DNA of 64,000 nucleotides from Azospirillum endophyticum (GTDB lineage Bacteria; Pseudomonadota; Alphaproteobacteria; Azospirillales; Azospirillaceae): positions 783,617-847,616 of the forward strand of contig NZ_JAENHM010000073.1 in NCBI RefSeq assembly GCF_016595245.1, written 5' to 3'. Below, piece after piece: positions 30,954 through 40,311 of the stretch (within the stretch, counting starts at the first letter, position 1; every line of letters begins with the position of its first letter). The position numbers and the translations under genes were made by a program. The notes beneath the pieces are model-generated. The model saw nothing but the letters and a program-made list of their open reading frames with translations. It was not told the DNA's origin and did no database searches.

Positions 30954-32375
30954 TCAAACGACCCGGAAGTTCTTGAACTGCCAGGGGTCATCCTCGTCGA
31001 TGTCCTCGGGGAACAGGACGTTGCGATCCTGCAGCGGCGTCCAGTCGCCATAGGCGCCGACCACCTCGCCGAGATAGGGGGTGGCGATGTCCAGCACCCG
31101 GCGGAAGTCCACCGCGTCCGGTTCGACCACGCCCCGATTCGGGTTCTCCAGCGTCCAGACGATCCCGCCCAGGACGGTCGAGGTCACCTGCATCGATGTG
31201 GCGTTGTTGTAGGGCGCCAGCGACCGCGCCTCTTCGATTCCCAAGCGCGAGCCATACCAGTAGGCTCCCTTGGCATGCCCCATCAGCAGCACGCCCAGCT
31301 CGTCCATGCCGCCGGTGATCTCATGCATCATCAGCCGCTGCTCGGCCTGCATGTTGAAGTTCTTGCCGGACAGTTCGTGCAGCGACATCACCGCGTCGTC
31401 GCAGGGGTGATAGGCATAGTGGCAGGTCGGCCGGTAGACGACTCGGTCGCCCTCGCGCACCGTGAAATAGTCGGAGATGGAGATCGCCTCGCTGTGGGTG
31501 ATCAGGAAGCCGTGGAACGGCCCCTCCAACGGCGTCCAGGTGCGGACGCGCGTTGCCGCTCCCGGCCGCATCAGGTAGATCGCGGCGCCGCAGCCGAACT
31601 CGTGCTCGCGACCGTCGGGGGGCAGCAGCTTCTCATGGGTGCCCCAGCCGAGTTCGGCCGGCTGGCAGCCCTCGCTGACGAAGCCGTCGATCGACCAGGT
31701 GTTGACGAACTCCCCGATCTGCTTGGGCTGGTTCGACACCTGGGTATCGCGCTCCGCCACGTGGATCGTCTTGATGCCCAGCGTCTGCGCCAGCCGGCCC
31801 CAGCCGTCGCGGTCGGTCGGAACATCGGTGTCGACGCCGGTGTCGGCGGCGATGTTCAGCAGCGCCTGCTTGACGAAATGAGACACCAGACCCGGATTCG
31901 CCCCATGGGTGATCAACGCGGTCGGGCCGCCTTCATAACGGTTGCGCAGCGCCAGCGCCGATTCGCGCAGCGCGTAGTTGGAGCGCAGCGACGGCGACAC
32001 GCTCGAATCGGTGTAGCCGCCCGCCCACGGTTCGGTGCAAGTGTCGGTATAGAAGGCGCCGACCCGCTGGCAGAATTCGATCAGCGCGATCGACGAGACG
32101 TCGACCGACAGGTTGACCAGGAAATCGCCCTTGTCGATCAGCGGCTTCAGAACCTGGAAGAAATTGTCGTTGTCGAGCGGGTTGTTGTGGAAGGCGACGC
32201 CGTAAAGCTCCGCTTCCTCGCGCCCGCGCTCCTCGGCGGTGACGATGGTGATTCGGTCGGCCGTAAGTCCGTCGATGTGACGGAGAAGCAGCGGCAAGAC
32301 ACCCTGGCCGATCGAACCGAATCCAACGATGACCATGCGGCCTGTGAACGTGCAGAGCTTCGTGTCCAGGGCCAT
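30954..32375 (-). CDS. hss: Homospermidine synthase
   Basis: A 473-aa NAD-dependent enzyme that makes homospermidine from putrescine, the main long polyamine of many alphaproteobacteria. The Rossmann motif is VIVGFGSIGQGVLP near residue 15, and family blocks TCTEPWAGGYTD, THGANPGLVSHFVKQ and GAYWYGSRLG are all present. ATG 32375 has GGGAG about 10 nt upstream. It lies 143 nt downstream of ornithine decarboxylase on the same strand, giving a two-step route from ornithine through putrescine to homospermidine. Confidence 0.96.
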   Translation of the reverse strand: MALDTKLCTFTGRMVIVGFGSIGQGVLPLLLRHIDGLTADRITIVTAEERGREEAELYGVAFHNNPLDNDNFFQVLKPLIDKGDFLVNLSVDVSSIALIEFCQRVGAFYTDTCTEPWAGGYTDSSVSPSLRSNYALRESALALRNRYEGGPTALITHGANPGLVSHFVKQALLNIAADTGVDTDVPTDRDGWGRLAQTLGIKTIHVAERDTQVSNQPKQIGEFVNTWSIDGFVSEGCQPAELGWGTHEKLLPPDGREHEFGCGAAIYLMRPGAATRVRTWTPLEGPFHGFLITHSEAISISDYFTVREGDRVVYRPTCHYAYHPCDDAVMSLHELSGKNFNMQAEQRLMMHEITGGMDELGVLLMGHAKGAYWYGSRLGIEEARSLAPYNNATSMQVTSTVLGGIVWTLENPNRGVVEPDAVDFRRVLDIATPYLGEVVGAYGDWTPLQDRNVLFPEDIDEDDPWQFKNFRVV

Positions 32376-32518
32376 GATTTTTTGTCTCCCCGAGGTAGTT
32401 TAGGCCAACGACATAAGCCGGCGCTCCCGCCCACTTCAGAGAAGAGGAAACGGGACACGCCGGACCACTGAATGTTACGGATGTCTTTACGCTTTATCCA
32501 CAGAATCCGGCTTCGCCT

Positions 32519-33802
32519 TCACGCCGCGCAGGAGCGAAGCTCGTAGCCGGGGGTGGCCAGCAGCGGCGCGTCCGACACTTCCACGACACGCGCCTGATCG
32601 AAGCCGTTGAAGGCGGTGCGCAGGCAGGAGCCATAGGCGCCGAGCTGCCCCAGTTCGATCCAGTCGCCGGCCTTGACATCGGCCGGCAGGTGGAAGGGGC
32701 CGTTCATCTTGTCGGCGCTGTCGCAGGTCGGGCCGTAGAAGCTGAAGGCGGCATGCTCGGCATCGGTCATCGCTTCGAACGGGCGGATCAGCCGCGCCGG
32801 GAAGCGGAAGCCCGGCACGCCGGCATCCGACAGGGCGCCATAGACGCCGTCGTTGATGAACAGCTCGTCGCCGCGCCGCTTCACCACCTGCACCACCAGC
32901 GAGACGCCGGGGGCGACCAGCGCACGACCGGGCTCGCACCACAGGCGACACTGTGCCGGCAGGTCGATGGCCCCGATCCCGCGGGCGATGGCGGCCATGA
33001 AGTCGCCGAGCGGCGGCGGGGTGACGCCCGGATAGGACACCGGGAATCCGCCGCCGACGTCCAGCACGTCGATGGATACGCCGCTCTCGGCAATGACGTA
33101 GCCGGCCAGGGCGATGGCGCGTTCGTAGGCCGACGGGTCGAGCATCTGCGAGCCGACATGGAAGGACAGGCCGATTTTCGGCGCCGCCGCACGGGCGGCG
33201 CGCAGCAGGTCCACCACATCGGTCATGGCGGCGCCGAACTTTCCGGACAGATCGTAGACGGCGTTGCCTTTCGGGAGGGCGAGGCGCACGACGAGGCCGA
33301 GGTCGGCGGCACCGTCCGTCTCCTCCAGGATCTTGTCCAGCTCCTCGCGGCTGTCGAGCACGAAGTCGCGCACGCCATACTGGTGGTAAGCGTTGCGGAT
33401 CGCCTGACGGCCCTTGACCGGATGCATGTAATGCAGCTCGGCGTCGGGGAACATCTGGCGGATCAGCCGGATCTCCCCGGGAGAGGCGACGTCGAAATGA
33501 CGCACGCCGCCAGCCCACAGCGCGCGCAGCACCGCCGGTTCCGGGTTGCACTTCACGGCATAGAGCACGTCGCCGCCACGGGCGACCGCGTCCGTCGCGT
33601 CGGCGAATGCCTTCAGGAAGCTGCCGGCGGTATCCGCCAGCACGCCGGGACGGATGCAGTGCATCGGCTCTTCCGGTCGGTGCAGGGCGACGGCCTGCGC
33701 GACCGTCGAACGACGGCCGCTGGCAAGGGAAACGGCGCTGCTGTCGTTCAGGCCGACGCGGCGGAGCGGGGTGACGGCGGAACGGGAACGCAGGAAGCCC
33801 AT
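32519..33802 (-). CDS. PLP-dependent ornithine (group IV) decarboxylase
   Basis: A 427-aa alanine-racemase-fold decarboxylase making putrescine (or cadaverine from lysine). The PLP lysine is in VLYAVKCNPEP. Other motifs are HVGSQ, DVLDVGGGFPVSYPG, EPGRALVAPG, and the second-subunit cysteine in GPTCDSADKM, which is typical of ornithine/lysine-type members. The N-terminal 45 residues are extra compared with many homologues. ATG 33802 follows TAGGAG. The 5' region contains a structured leader with a terminator, and the downstream gene is homospermidine synthase; both support ornithine as substrate. Confidence 0.92.
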   Translation of the reverse strand: MGFLRSRSAVTPLRRVGLNDSSAVSLASGRRSTVAQAVALHRPEEPMHCIRPGVLADTAGSFLKAFADATDAVARGGDVLYAVKCNPEPAVLRALWAGGVRHFDVASPGEIRLIRQMFPDAELHYMHPVKGRQAIRNAYHQYGVRDFVLDSREELDKILEETDGAADLGLVVRLALPKGNAVYDLSGKFGAAMTDVVDLLRAARAAAPKIGLSFHVGSQMLDPSAYERAIALAGYVIAESGVSIDVLDVGGGFPVSYPGVTPPPLGDFMAAIARGIGAIDLPAQCRLWCEPGRALVAPGVSLVVQVVKRRGDELFINDGVYGALSDAGVPGFRFPARLIRPFEAMTDAEHAAFSFYGPTCDSADKMNGPFHLPADVKAGDWIELGQLGAYGSCLRTAFNGFDQARVVEVSDAPLLATPGYELRSCAA

Positions 33803-33954
33803 GGCGCACTCCTATCCCCGGACGGCGGCAGGCAAGCCGGTCCGGTGAGCAGACGGCGATTCCAAGCCGCGTCACGAACCGGCCAGCACAAGGCTTGGGC
33901 GCGGGTGGCGCAGCGGAATCGGCGATTGATCGGATTTTGGAAGGGGGGAGACGG

Positions 33955-33986
33955 AAAAAGCCGGTGCGAGCAGCGGCCCCGGGCTG
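33955..33986 (-). terminator. Terminator hairpin within the decarboxylase leader
   Basis: On the minus strand GCCG pairs with CGGC (or AGCC-C-GG with CCGGCT), followed directly by TTTTT (33959-33955). It is 150 nt upstream of the decarboxylase start, so it would stop transcription before the gene unless the competing upstream helix forms. Confidence 0.6.
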
Positions 33987-34044
33987 TGAAGCTCCAGGCA
34001 ACAGCGCGTCGTTTACCGGCTAAAGGGCTACCGTCTCACAGCCC
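33955..34044 (-). promoter_or_regulatory. Structured leader RNA of the decarboxylase gene, riboswitch-like
   Basis: On the minus strand a 9-bp pairing GGGCTGTGA (34044-34036) with TCACAGCCC (33989-33981) closes a 46-nt core. The 3' strand of that helix overlaps the 5' strand of a terminator stem that follows. Upstream, further hairpins are readable (ACCGACC/GGTCGGT across 34082-34104). This is the layout of a transcriptional switch. A conserved alphaproteobacterial RNA named speF is known in front of such decarboxylase genes; whether this is that family needs a covariance search. The remainder of the 449-nt gap 33803-34251 shows no gene. Confidence 0.5.
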
Positions 34045-34251
34045 CACCGTGGGCAGCGTACATACTGACCTCCCTCTCGGGACCGACCCACTGGAATGGT
34101 CGGTTCTGCCAAAAAGGACGCGGTACGTCGTAGCATAACCACAGAGGGCCATAGGCACGTGCGGGTGCGTCGTGCCGATTGATTTACGCTTTTCCGGCCG
34201 TGATTCAAGTGAATTTTTTGAGGCGGGAATGGGGCGGAAAGCGGAATGGAT

Positions 34252-34815
34252 TCAGGCCGTCTCCATCCTGTCCGGATCGAAAGTCGGGAAACGCGCCGCG
34301 ATGGTGTCGCCGGTCGGGCTGGCCACCCAGCCGTCGGGACGGCCGAAGAAACGGATCGCGGTGAAGCGTGGAGAGGCCCCCATGTCGAACCAATGCGGCG
34401 TGCCGGCCGGAATGCTCAGAAGGTCGCCGGCCTCGCATACGACACGGAAGACCCGACCTTCCAGATGGATGTAGAAGGCGGCGGCTCCTTCCACGAAGAA
34501 GCGCGCCTCGTCCTCGTCATGGATGTGTTCGTCCAGGAACTTGGCGCGCAGGGTGGCGACATTCTCGGTTCTCGGCGTGATGCGCACCACATCGACCGCG
34601 CGGAAGCCGCGTGCCTCCTTCAGCCGGGCGATCGGGCCGGCATAGACCCGCAATACGTCACCGCCATCGGTGGAGGCGGGCAGGGGCGTGTCCGCCGCCC
34701 AACGTTCGTACAGGATGCCGCTATGGACCAGATGGCCGGCGATCAGGACAGGATCGGTCGTGCGGAGCTCCGGCCGGCGGGCATCGCTTTCCAAATAGAC
34801 GGTCAGCTCACTCAA
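34252..34815 (-). CDS. mtnD: Acireductone dioxygenase (methionine salvage)
   Basis: A 187-aa cupin enzyme that oxidises acireductone in the methionine salvage pathway, with the metal choosing the product. Metal ligands are in EHIHDEDEARFFVEG and the final His in PAGTPHWFDMG; FTAIRFFGRPDGWVA is also typical. I place the start at TTG 34815, because AGGAG lies 8 nt upstream and the product then begins SELTVYLES as in homologues. A longer open frame upstream has no family similarity. No other methionine-salvage gene is in the window. Confidence 0.88.
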   Translation of the reverse strand: MSELTVYLESDARRPELRTTDPVLIAGHLVHSGILYERWAADTPLPASTDGGDVLRVYAGPIARLKEARGFRAVDVVRITPRTENVATLRAKFLDEHIHDEDEARFFVEGAAAFYIHLEGRVFRVVCEAGDLLSIPAGTPHWFDMGASPRFTAIRFFGRPDGWVASPTGDTIAARFPTFDPDRMETA

Positions 34816-34910
34816 TGCACGCACTCCTGCCGAACGAACCCCCACAGCCTGAAGCACCGCCGCGTGCAAGGCAATGAGCCGAATCGGCGGCGCGACCGTT
34901 GGTCGCGCCA

Positions 34911-36140
34911 TCAGCGGCTGCGCTGCAGTCCGGCTGTTACCCCCACCGCGACCGCAAGCAGCAGCCCGACGAAGGCGGCCACCCCGGTCCAGCCGAACCC
35001 ATGCCAGAACAATCCGCCGAGCGTCCCGGCAAGCGTCGAGCCCAGATAGTAGCAGAACAGATAGATCGACGAGGCCTGTCCACGCGCTATCGCCGCCCGC
35101 CGGCCGATCCAGGCCGACACGATGGAATGGGCGCCGAAGAAAGCGAAGGTGAACAGGGCGATGCCAGCGGCGATGGCGAACAGGCCGTCGATCTCCATCA
35201 GGGCCAGCCCGGCCACCATCAGAGCCACCGCGGCTGCGAGGGTGCGATGCGACCCGAAGCGGCCCGACCAGGCACCGAACAGTGGCGAGCTGACGACGCC
35301 GAAACTGTAGACCAGGAAAACCGCACCGACGACGGCCGGGCGCAGTTCGAACGGCGATTCGCTCAGGCGGAAGCCGATATAGTTGAAGACGGTGACGAAG
35401 CCGCCCATCAGCAGAAAGCCGAGCGAAAATAGTCCGAGCAGGACCGGATCGGTCAGCAGCGCCCGCCAGGCCCGCACCAGCGCCGGCAGTCCGGCGGCAC
35501 GGCGGACGAAATGGCGCGACGGCGGCAGGGCGAGCCAGACGGTGACGGCTGCGGCCACCGCCAGCGCGCCGACCACTCCGACGGCAAGCCTCCAGCTTCC
35601 CAGATCGGTGACCACCGCGGTCAGCACCCGGCCGGACATGCCGCCGATGGCGGTCCCGCCGATATAGAGTCCCATGGCGACGCCCGCCGATTTGGGGTCC
35701 ACCTCTTCGGAGACATAGGCCATCGCCACCGCCGGCAGGCCGCTCAGCGCCAGCCCCTCCAGAGCCCGCACCGCCAAAAAGCCGTGCCAGCCCGGCATCA
35801 GCGAACCGATGATCCCAAGCACGCCGGCTCCGAGCAGGGCCGCCACCATCACCGGCTTGCGGCCGATCCCGTCGGAGATGGCGCCCGCCACCAGCAATGC
35901 CACCGCCAGCACCCCGGTGGTCAGCGACAGCGACAGGCTGGATTCCGCCGGCGTCACTCCGAACTCCCGCACGAAATCGGGCAGCAGCGGCTGGACGCAA
36001 TAAAGCGTGGCGAAGGTGGAGAAACCGGCGACGAACAGGATGCGGCTGGCACGGCGGTAGGCGGGGGTGCCGGCCTGCAGATAGGCCGTATCGGCACCGG
36101 TTTCGATCTCGTCGCGCAAGCCTTCGGCTCCCTTTTCCAT
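34911..36140 (-). CDS. Major facilitator superfamily transporter, YnfM-like
   Basis: A 409-aa inner-membrane protein with about 12 predicted helices. The MFS loop signature GAISDGIGRKPVM lies between helices 2 and 3, and LLPDFVREFGVTPAESSLSLSLTT is near the start. It resembles drug/arabinose-type proton antiporters (YnfM group). A charged 30-residue N-terminal tail precedes helix 1. It is divergent from serS and is followed 95 nt later by the acireductone dioxygenase gene. The substrate is unknown. Confidence 0.88.
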   Translation of the reverse strand: MEKGAEGLRDEIETGADTAYLQAGTPAYRRASRILFVAGFSTFATLYCVQPLLPDFVREFGVTPAESSLSLSLTTGVLAVALLVAGAISDGIGRKPVMVAALLGAGVLGIIGSLMPGWHGFLAVRALEGLALSGLPAVAMAYVSEEVDPKSAGVAMGLYIGGTAIGGMSGRVLTAVVTDLGSWRLAVGVVGALAVAAAVTVWLALPPSRHFVRRAAGLPALVRAWRALLTDPVLLGLFSLGFLLMGGFVTVFNYIGFRLSESPFELRPAVVGAVFLVYSFGVVSSPLFGAWSGRFGSHRTLAAAVALMVAGLALMEIDGLFAIAAGIALFTFAFFGAHSIVSAWIGRRAAIARGQASSIYLFCYYLGSTLAGTLGGLFWHGFGWTGVAAFVGLLLAVAVGVTAGLQRSR

Positions 36141-36336
36141 CGGAGGCGCCGTCTGTTGCGGCGCAACAGCGACTTTGCCCCGCGGCGCCCGTCCAGTCCA
36201 ACAGGCGCCAAGGCGGAGCGGCCATGCCGCCCGTGCAGATCCCTATCAGGAGAGGTGCGACGACGGCCTTCCACTGGACCTTGGACGGGTCGCGCCGTAT
36301 AACCAGTGCCCCACACAATTCGTTGATGTTCGAGCC

Positions 36337-37608
36337 ATGCACGACCTTCGCGCCATCCGTGAAAATCCCGAAGCCTTCGACCGCGGCCTCGGCCGCCGGG
36401 GACTGGCACCGATGTCGTCCTCCGTGCTCGACCTCGACGGCCGCCGCCGCACCGCGCAGACCCAGATGCAGGAGATGCAGGCCCGCCGGAACGAGGCGGC
36501 CAAGGAGATCGGCCTGGCCAAGCGCGAAGGCCGCGATGCCCAGCCGATCCTGGACGAGATGGCGACCCTGAAGGAGCGCCTGCCGCAGGTCGAGGAGGAG
36601 GAACGCGCGCTCGGCGCCGAACTCGACGCGATTCTGGCGGGCATCCCCAACATCCCGGCCGACGACGTGCCGGACGGGCCGGACGAGACGGCCAACGTCG
36701 AGGTCCGCCGCTGGGGCACCCCGGCCGACATCGCCAATCCCAAGCAGCATTACGAGTTGGGCGAAGCGCTGGGCCTGATGGATTTCGAGGCGGCGGCCCG
36801 GATGTCCGGCGCCCGCTTCACCGTGCTGAAAGGCGGGCTGGCCCGTCTTGAGCGCGCGCTCGCCGACTTCATGCTGGACATCCACACCGGCGAGCACGGC
36901 TTCACCGAGATCGCCCCGCCGCTGATGGTCCGCGACAACGCCCTGTTCGGCACCGGCCAGTTGCCGAAGTTCGAGGAGGATCTGTTCAAGACCACCTCGT
37001 CCGACCATTACCTGATCCCGACCAGCGAGGTGCCGCTGACCAACCTGGTCAACGACCAGATCGTCGCGTCGGAGGAATTGCCGCTGCGCTACACGGCGCT
37101 GACCCCCTGCTTCCGCGCGGAGGCCGGGTCGGCCGGGCGCGACACCCGCGGCATGATCCGCCAGCACCAGTTCTGGAAAGTGGAGATGGTCGCCATCACC
37201 ACCCCGGAACAGTCCGAGGACGAGCATCAGCGTATGACGCGCTGCGCCGAGACGGTGCTGGAGCGGCTGGGGCTGCCCTACCGCACCATCGTTCTGTGCA
37301 CCGGCGACATGGGCTTCTCCTCGCGCAAGACCTATGACGTCGAGGTCTGGCTGCCCGGGCAGAACGCATACCGCGAGATCTCCAGCATTTCCAATTGCGG
37401 AGATTTCCAGGCGCGGCGGATGAAGGCCCGTTGCCGGACGAAGGGCGAGAAGCAAACTCAATTCGTCCACACCCTCAACGGATCGGGTGTGGCGGTCGGG
37501 CGCTGCCTGATCGCGGTGCTGGAGAACTACCAGCAGCCCGACGGTTCGATCCTGGTTCCCGAAGCGCTCCGCCCCTACATGCGCGGAGTGGAGAGGATTT
37601 CCATCTGA
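36337..37608 (+). CDS. serS: Seryl-tRNA synthetase
   Basis: A 423-aa class II synthetase charging tRNA-Ser. The N-terminal helical arm (residues about 25-110, MQEMQARRNEAAKEIGLAKREG) binds tRNA. Class II motifs follow: TSEVPLTNL, motif 2 in CFRAEAGSAGRDTRGMIRQ, and motif 3 in GSGVAVGRCLIAVLENYQ. ATG 36337 gives the standard MHDLRAIRENPEAFD start. Its stop codon overlaps the surE start (TGATG), so serS leads the surE-pcm-nlpD operon. Confidence 0.98.
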   Translation: MHDLRAIRENPEAFDRGLGRRGLAPMSSSVLDLDGRRRTAQTQMQEMQARRNEAAKEIGLAKREGRDAQPILDEMATLKERLPQVEEEERALGAELDAILAGIPNIPADDVPDGPDETANVEVRRWGTPADIANPKQHYELGEALGLMDFEAAARMSGARFTVLKGGLARLERALADFMLDIHTGEHGFTEIAPPLMVRDNALFGTGQLPKFEEDLFKTTSSDHYLIPTSEVPLTNLVNDQIVASEELPLRYTALTPCFRAEAGSAGRDTRGMIRQHQFWKVEMVAITTPEQSEDEHQRMTRCAETVLERLGLPYRTIVLCTGDMGFSSRKTYDVEVWLPGQNAYREISSISNCGDFQARRMKARCRTKGEKQTQFVHTLNGSGVAVGRCLIAVLENYQQPDGSILVPEALRPYMRGVERISI

Positions 37609-38390
37609 TGTTCGATCTGCCGCTCGACCTGTCCCAGGCCCGGATCCTCGTCACCAACGACGACGGCATCCATGCGCAGGGATTGAAGGTCTTGGAAGCC
37701 ATCGCGCGCGAACTGTCCGACGACGTCTGGGTCGTCGCGCCGGAGATGGAGCAATCGGCGGCCAGCCATTCGCTGACCATCAACCGGCCGCTGCGCCTGC
37801 GCAAGCTGGACGATCGCCGCTTCACCGTCGACGGCACGCCGACCGACTGCGTGCTGCTGGCGGTCAACCATGTGATGAAGGATGCCCGTCCGACGCTGGT
37901 GCTGTCCGGCGTCAACCAGGGCTCCAACATCGGCGAGGACGTGACCTATTCCGGCACCATCGCCGCGGCGATGGAGGCGACGCTGCTGAACGTCCCGGCC
38001 ATCGCCATGAGCCAGCATTACGAAACGGGCCAGCCGATCGACTGGTCCGCCGCCGCCGCCCATGGCGCCGACGTCGTGCGCAAGGCGGTGACGGTGGCCT
38101 GGCCGAAGAACGTGCTGCTGAACGTCAACTTCCCGGCCCGGCCGGCTGCGGAGGTGACGGGCATCCAGGTGGTGCGGCACGGCAAGCGCAAGATCGGCGA
38201 CGAGTTGTTGGAGCGTGTCGACCCGCGCGGCAAGCCCTATATCTGGATCGGCACCTTGCGCGGCGAGGCCGATGTGGCCGACGACACCGACATCCATGTC
38301 GTGTTCAACGGCGGCATCTCGGTGACGCCGGTCTATCTCGACCTCACCCATACGCCGACGCTGCAGACGTTGAGGCAGGCCTTCGTGTGA
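37608..38390 (+). CDS. surE: 5'/3'-nucleotidase SurE
   Basis: A 260-aa metal-dependent nucleotide phosphatase. The metal site is seen in ILVTNDDGIHAQG (D18, D19) with the Ser of APEMEQSAAS and the Asn of SGVNQGSNIGEDVTYSGT. The ATG overlaps the serS stop by one base, and pcm starts inside its stop codon. The surE-pcm-nlpD order is conserved across proteobacteria and is linked with stationary-phase survival. Confidence 0.97.
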   Translation: MFDLPLDLSQARILVTNDDGIHAQGLKVLEAIARELSDDVWVVAPEMEQSAASHSLTINRPLRLRKLDDRRFTVDGTPTDCVLLAVNHVMKDARPTLVLSGVNQGSNIGEDVTYSGTIAAAMEATLLNVPAIAMSQHYETGQPIDWSAAAAHGADVVRKAVTVAWPKNVLLNVNFPARPAAEVTGIQVVRHGKRKIGDELLERVDPRGKPYIWIGTLRGEADVADDTDIHVVFNGGISVTPVYLDLTHTPTLQTLRQAFV

Positions 38391-39040
38391 CCTACAACCC
38401 GCGCAAGATCCGCTTGCTCATGGCCCTTCGCGGGGCTGGCGTCACCGACACGAAGGTGTTGGCGGCGATCGAGCGGATCCCGCGCGAGTTGTTCGTTCCG
38501 GAGGCTTTCCAGGACCGGGCCTGGGAGGACACGGCGCTGCCGATCGACCTGGGCCAGACCATCAGCCAGCCGCTGGTGGTCGGCCTGATGACCCAGGCGC
38601 TGGAGTTGCAGCCGCGGCATCTCGTCCTGGAGATCGGCACGGGTTCCGGCTATCAGGCGGCGGTGCTGTCGCGGCTCTGCCGCAGGGTCTTCACGATGGA
38701 GCGGCTGAAACCGCTTCTGCGGGAGGCCGAGGCCCGGTTCGAGGCGCTCGACATCGGCAACATCACCACGCGGCTCGGCGACGGGACGCGGGGCTGGCCG
38801 GAACAGGCGCCCTTCGCACGCATACTGGTTACGGCCGCCGGCGGGCCGGAACCGCCAAAAGACTTGACGGATCAACTCGCCGTTGGTGGTGTCATGGTCA
38901 TTCCACTCGGGAGCGATCACCGCGGCCAAAGGGTCGTGCGTTTCCGGCGCTCCGAAGCTGGCCTTATCCGGGAGGACCTGTGGCCCGTCCGTTTCGTTCC
39001 GCTGCTTTCCGACCCGCCGCAACCGGTCCGTTCCGCATGA
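38387..39040 (+). CDS. pcm: Protein-L-isoaspartate O-methyltransferase
   Basis: A 217-aa SAM-dependent enzyme that repairs isoaspartyl residues in aged proteins. The SAM motif is LVLEIGTGSGYQAAVLSRL; TISQPLVVGLMTQAL and the Pcm block RILVTAAGGPEPP are also present. GTG 38387 overlaps the surE stop (GTGA), and the stop overlaps the nlpD start (ATGA), so the operon is tightly coupled. Confidence 0.97.
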   Translation: MTYNPRKIRLLMALRGAGVTDTKVLAAIERIPRELFVPEAFQDRAWEDTALPIDLGQTISQPLVVGLMTQALELQPRHLVLEIGTGSGYQAAVLSRLCRRVFTMERLKPLLREAEARFEALDIGNITTRLGDGTRGWPEQAPFARILVTAAGGPEPPKDLTDQLAVGGVMVIPLGSDHRGQRVVRFRRSEAGLIREDLWPVRFVPLLSDPPQPVRSA

Positions 39041-40311
39041 AATCCGTATTCTCCTCGCGCGTCCTGTCCGCGCTCGTCCTGTCCACCGCCGTCCTGGCGC
39101 TCGGCGCCTGCGAGCGGATCGGCGGGCTGGCGCCCTTCACCAGCGTCTCCGAGGTGCCGGATTCGGCCGGCGGCGCCATCGCCGTACAGAAGGGCGACAG
39201 CGCCTACAGCCTGTCGCGGCGCTACAATGTGCCGTTGCGCGACCTGATCGAGGCCAACAAGCTGGCGCCGCCCTACCGGCTGGAGGTCGGCCAGCGGCTG
39301 GTCCTGCCGACGTCGCGCCAATACATCGTGCAGAAGGGCGACAGCCTCTACAGCATTTCCCGCATGCACAATGTCGACGTCAGCGAACTGACGCGGCTGA
39401 ACAACCTGACGCCGCCCTATGGGGTGAAGGTCGGTCAGCCCCTCCGCCTGCCGGGCGCCAATGGCGACAGCGGCACCATGGTGGCGGGCGGTGCGGCGAC
39501 CGGGGGAGCCGTACCCTTGACGCCGCAAGAGGTGCCGGGCGGCCCGGCCGCCGGCCGCGGATCGATCCAATCCGCCGAACTGCCGCCTCCGGGGGTGCCC
39601 TCTTCGGGCGGCATCGCCGCGACGCCGCTGCCGCCGCAGCCCAAGGCGGGTGCCGCGCCGGGACCGTCCGCCGACCAGGCGCAGCCACCGGCCGCCCAGG
39701 GCGATATGACCTATCAGCCGGGCCAAGCTCCGACCCTGTTGCGCCCGCCCGGCAGCAAGCCGGCTCCGACACCGATCCCGGCGCCCGTCGCAACCACGCC
39801 GCCTGCGCCCCAGCAGGAGGTGGTCGCCGCCGCGCCGCCGCCCAAGCCGGAGCCGAAGGCCGAAGTCGGCGCCCCGCCGCCGCGCGGCAGCGCCCGCTTC
39901 CTGTGGCCGGTGAAGGGGAAGCTGATCTCCGGCTTCGGGCCGAAGCCCGATGGGCTGCACAATGACGGCTTGAACATCGCCGCACCGAAGGGTGCCGCCG
40001 TGGTCGCCGCCGACAACGGCGTCGTCGCCTATGCCGGCAACGAGCTGCGGGGCTTCGGCAACCTGCTGCTGCTGAAGCATTCCGACGGCTGGATCACCGC
40101 CTATGCCCATCTCGACAAGATCGAGGTGGAACGCGGCGCGACGGTGAAGCGGGGGCAGATGATCGCCCGGGTCGGCCAAACCGGCGGCGTGTCCTCGCCC
40201 CAGCTCCATTTCGAACTGCGCAAGGGCAGCCAGGCCGTCGACCCGAGCGATCAGATGGACCGCAAGGTCAGCGAAGGGGCTTCCCGAGGCGGCCAGCCAA
40301 GTCCTGGATGA
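39037..40311 (+). CDS. nlpD: NlpD-like lipoprotein with two LysM domains and M23 peptidase domain
   Basis: A 424-aa envelope lipoprotein (lipobox LALGAC near residue 23). Two LysM repeats (YSLSRRYNVPLRDLIEANKL; YSISRMHNVDVSELTRLNNL) bind peptidoglycan. A Pro/Ala/Gln-rich linker (about 145-275) leads to an M23 domain (GLHNDGLNIAAPKGAAV ... TAYAHLDKI ... PQLHFELRKG). The usual HxxxD metal motif reads HNDGLN here, so it may be an amidase activator rather than an active peptidase, as for E. coli NlpD. ATG 39037 overlaps the pcm stop. No rpoS follows; the 3' end overlaps a convergent gene by 44 nt. Confidence 0.93.
   Translation: MKSVFSSRVLSALVLSTAVLALGACERIGGLAPFTSVSEVPDSAGGAIAVQKGDSAYSLSRRYNVPLRDLIEANKLAPPYRLEVGQRLVLPTSRQYIVQKGDSLYSISRMHNVDVSELTRLNNLTPPYGVKVGQPLRLPGANGDSGTMVAGGAATGGAVPLTPQEVPGGPAAGRGSIQSAELPPPGVPSSGGIAATPLPPQPKAGAAPGPSADQAQPPAAQGDMTYQPGQAPTLLRPPGSKPAPTPIPAPVATTPPAPQQEVVAAAPPPKPEPKAEVGAPPPRGSARFLWPVKGKLISGFGPKPDGLHNDGLNIAAPKGAAVVAADNGVVAYAGNELRGFGNLLLLKHSDGWITAYAHLDKIEVERGATVKRGQMIARVGQTGGVSSPQLHFELRKGSQAVDPSDQMDRKVSEGASRGGQPSPG

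Noticed and set aside
34020..34208. A 62-codon minus-strand frame in the ornithine decarboxylase leader
   Set aside because: It overlaps the structured RNA, has no good ribosome binding site and no peptide pattern such as repeated Orn/Arg-related codons. The RNA structure explains the region better.
34252..37470. A 1072-codon minus-strand frame spanning the acireductone dioxygenase, MFS and serS regions
   Set aside because: Only its last 187 codons match a family (acireductone dioxygenase). The rest is antisense or out of frame to the MFS and serS genes.
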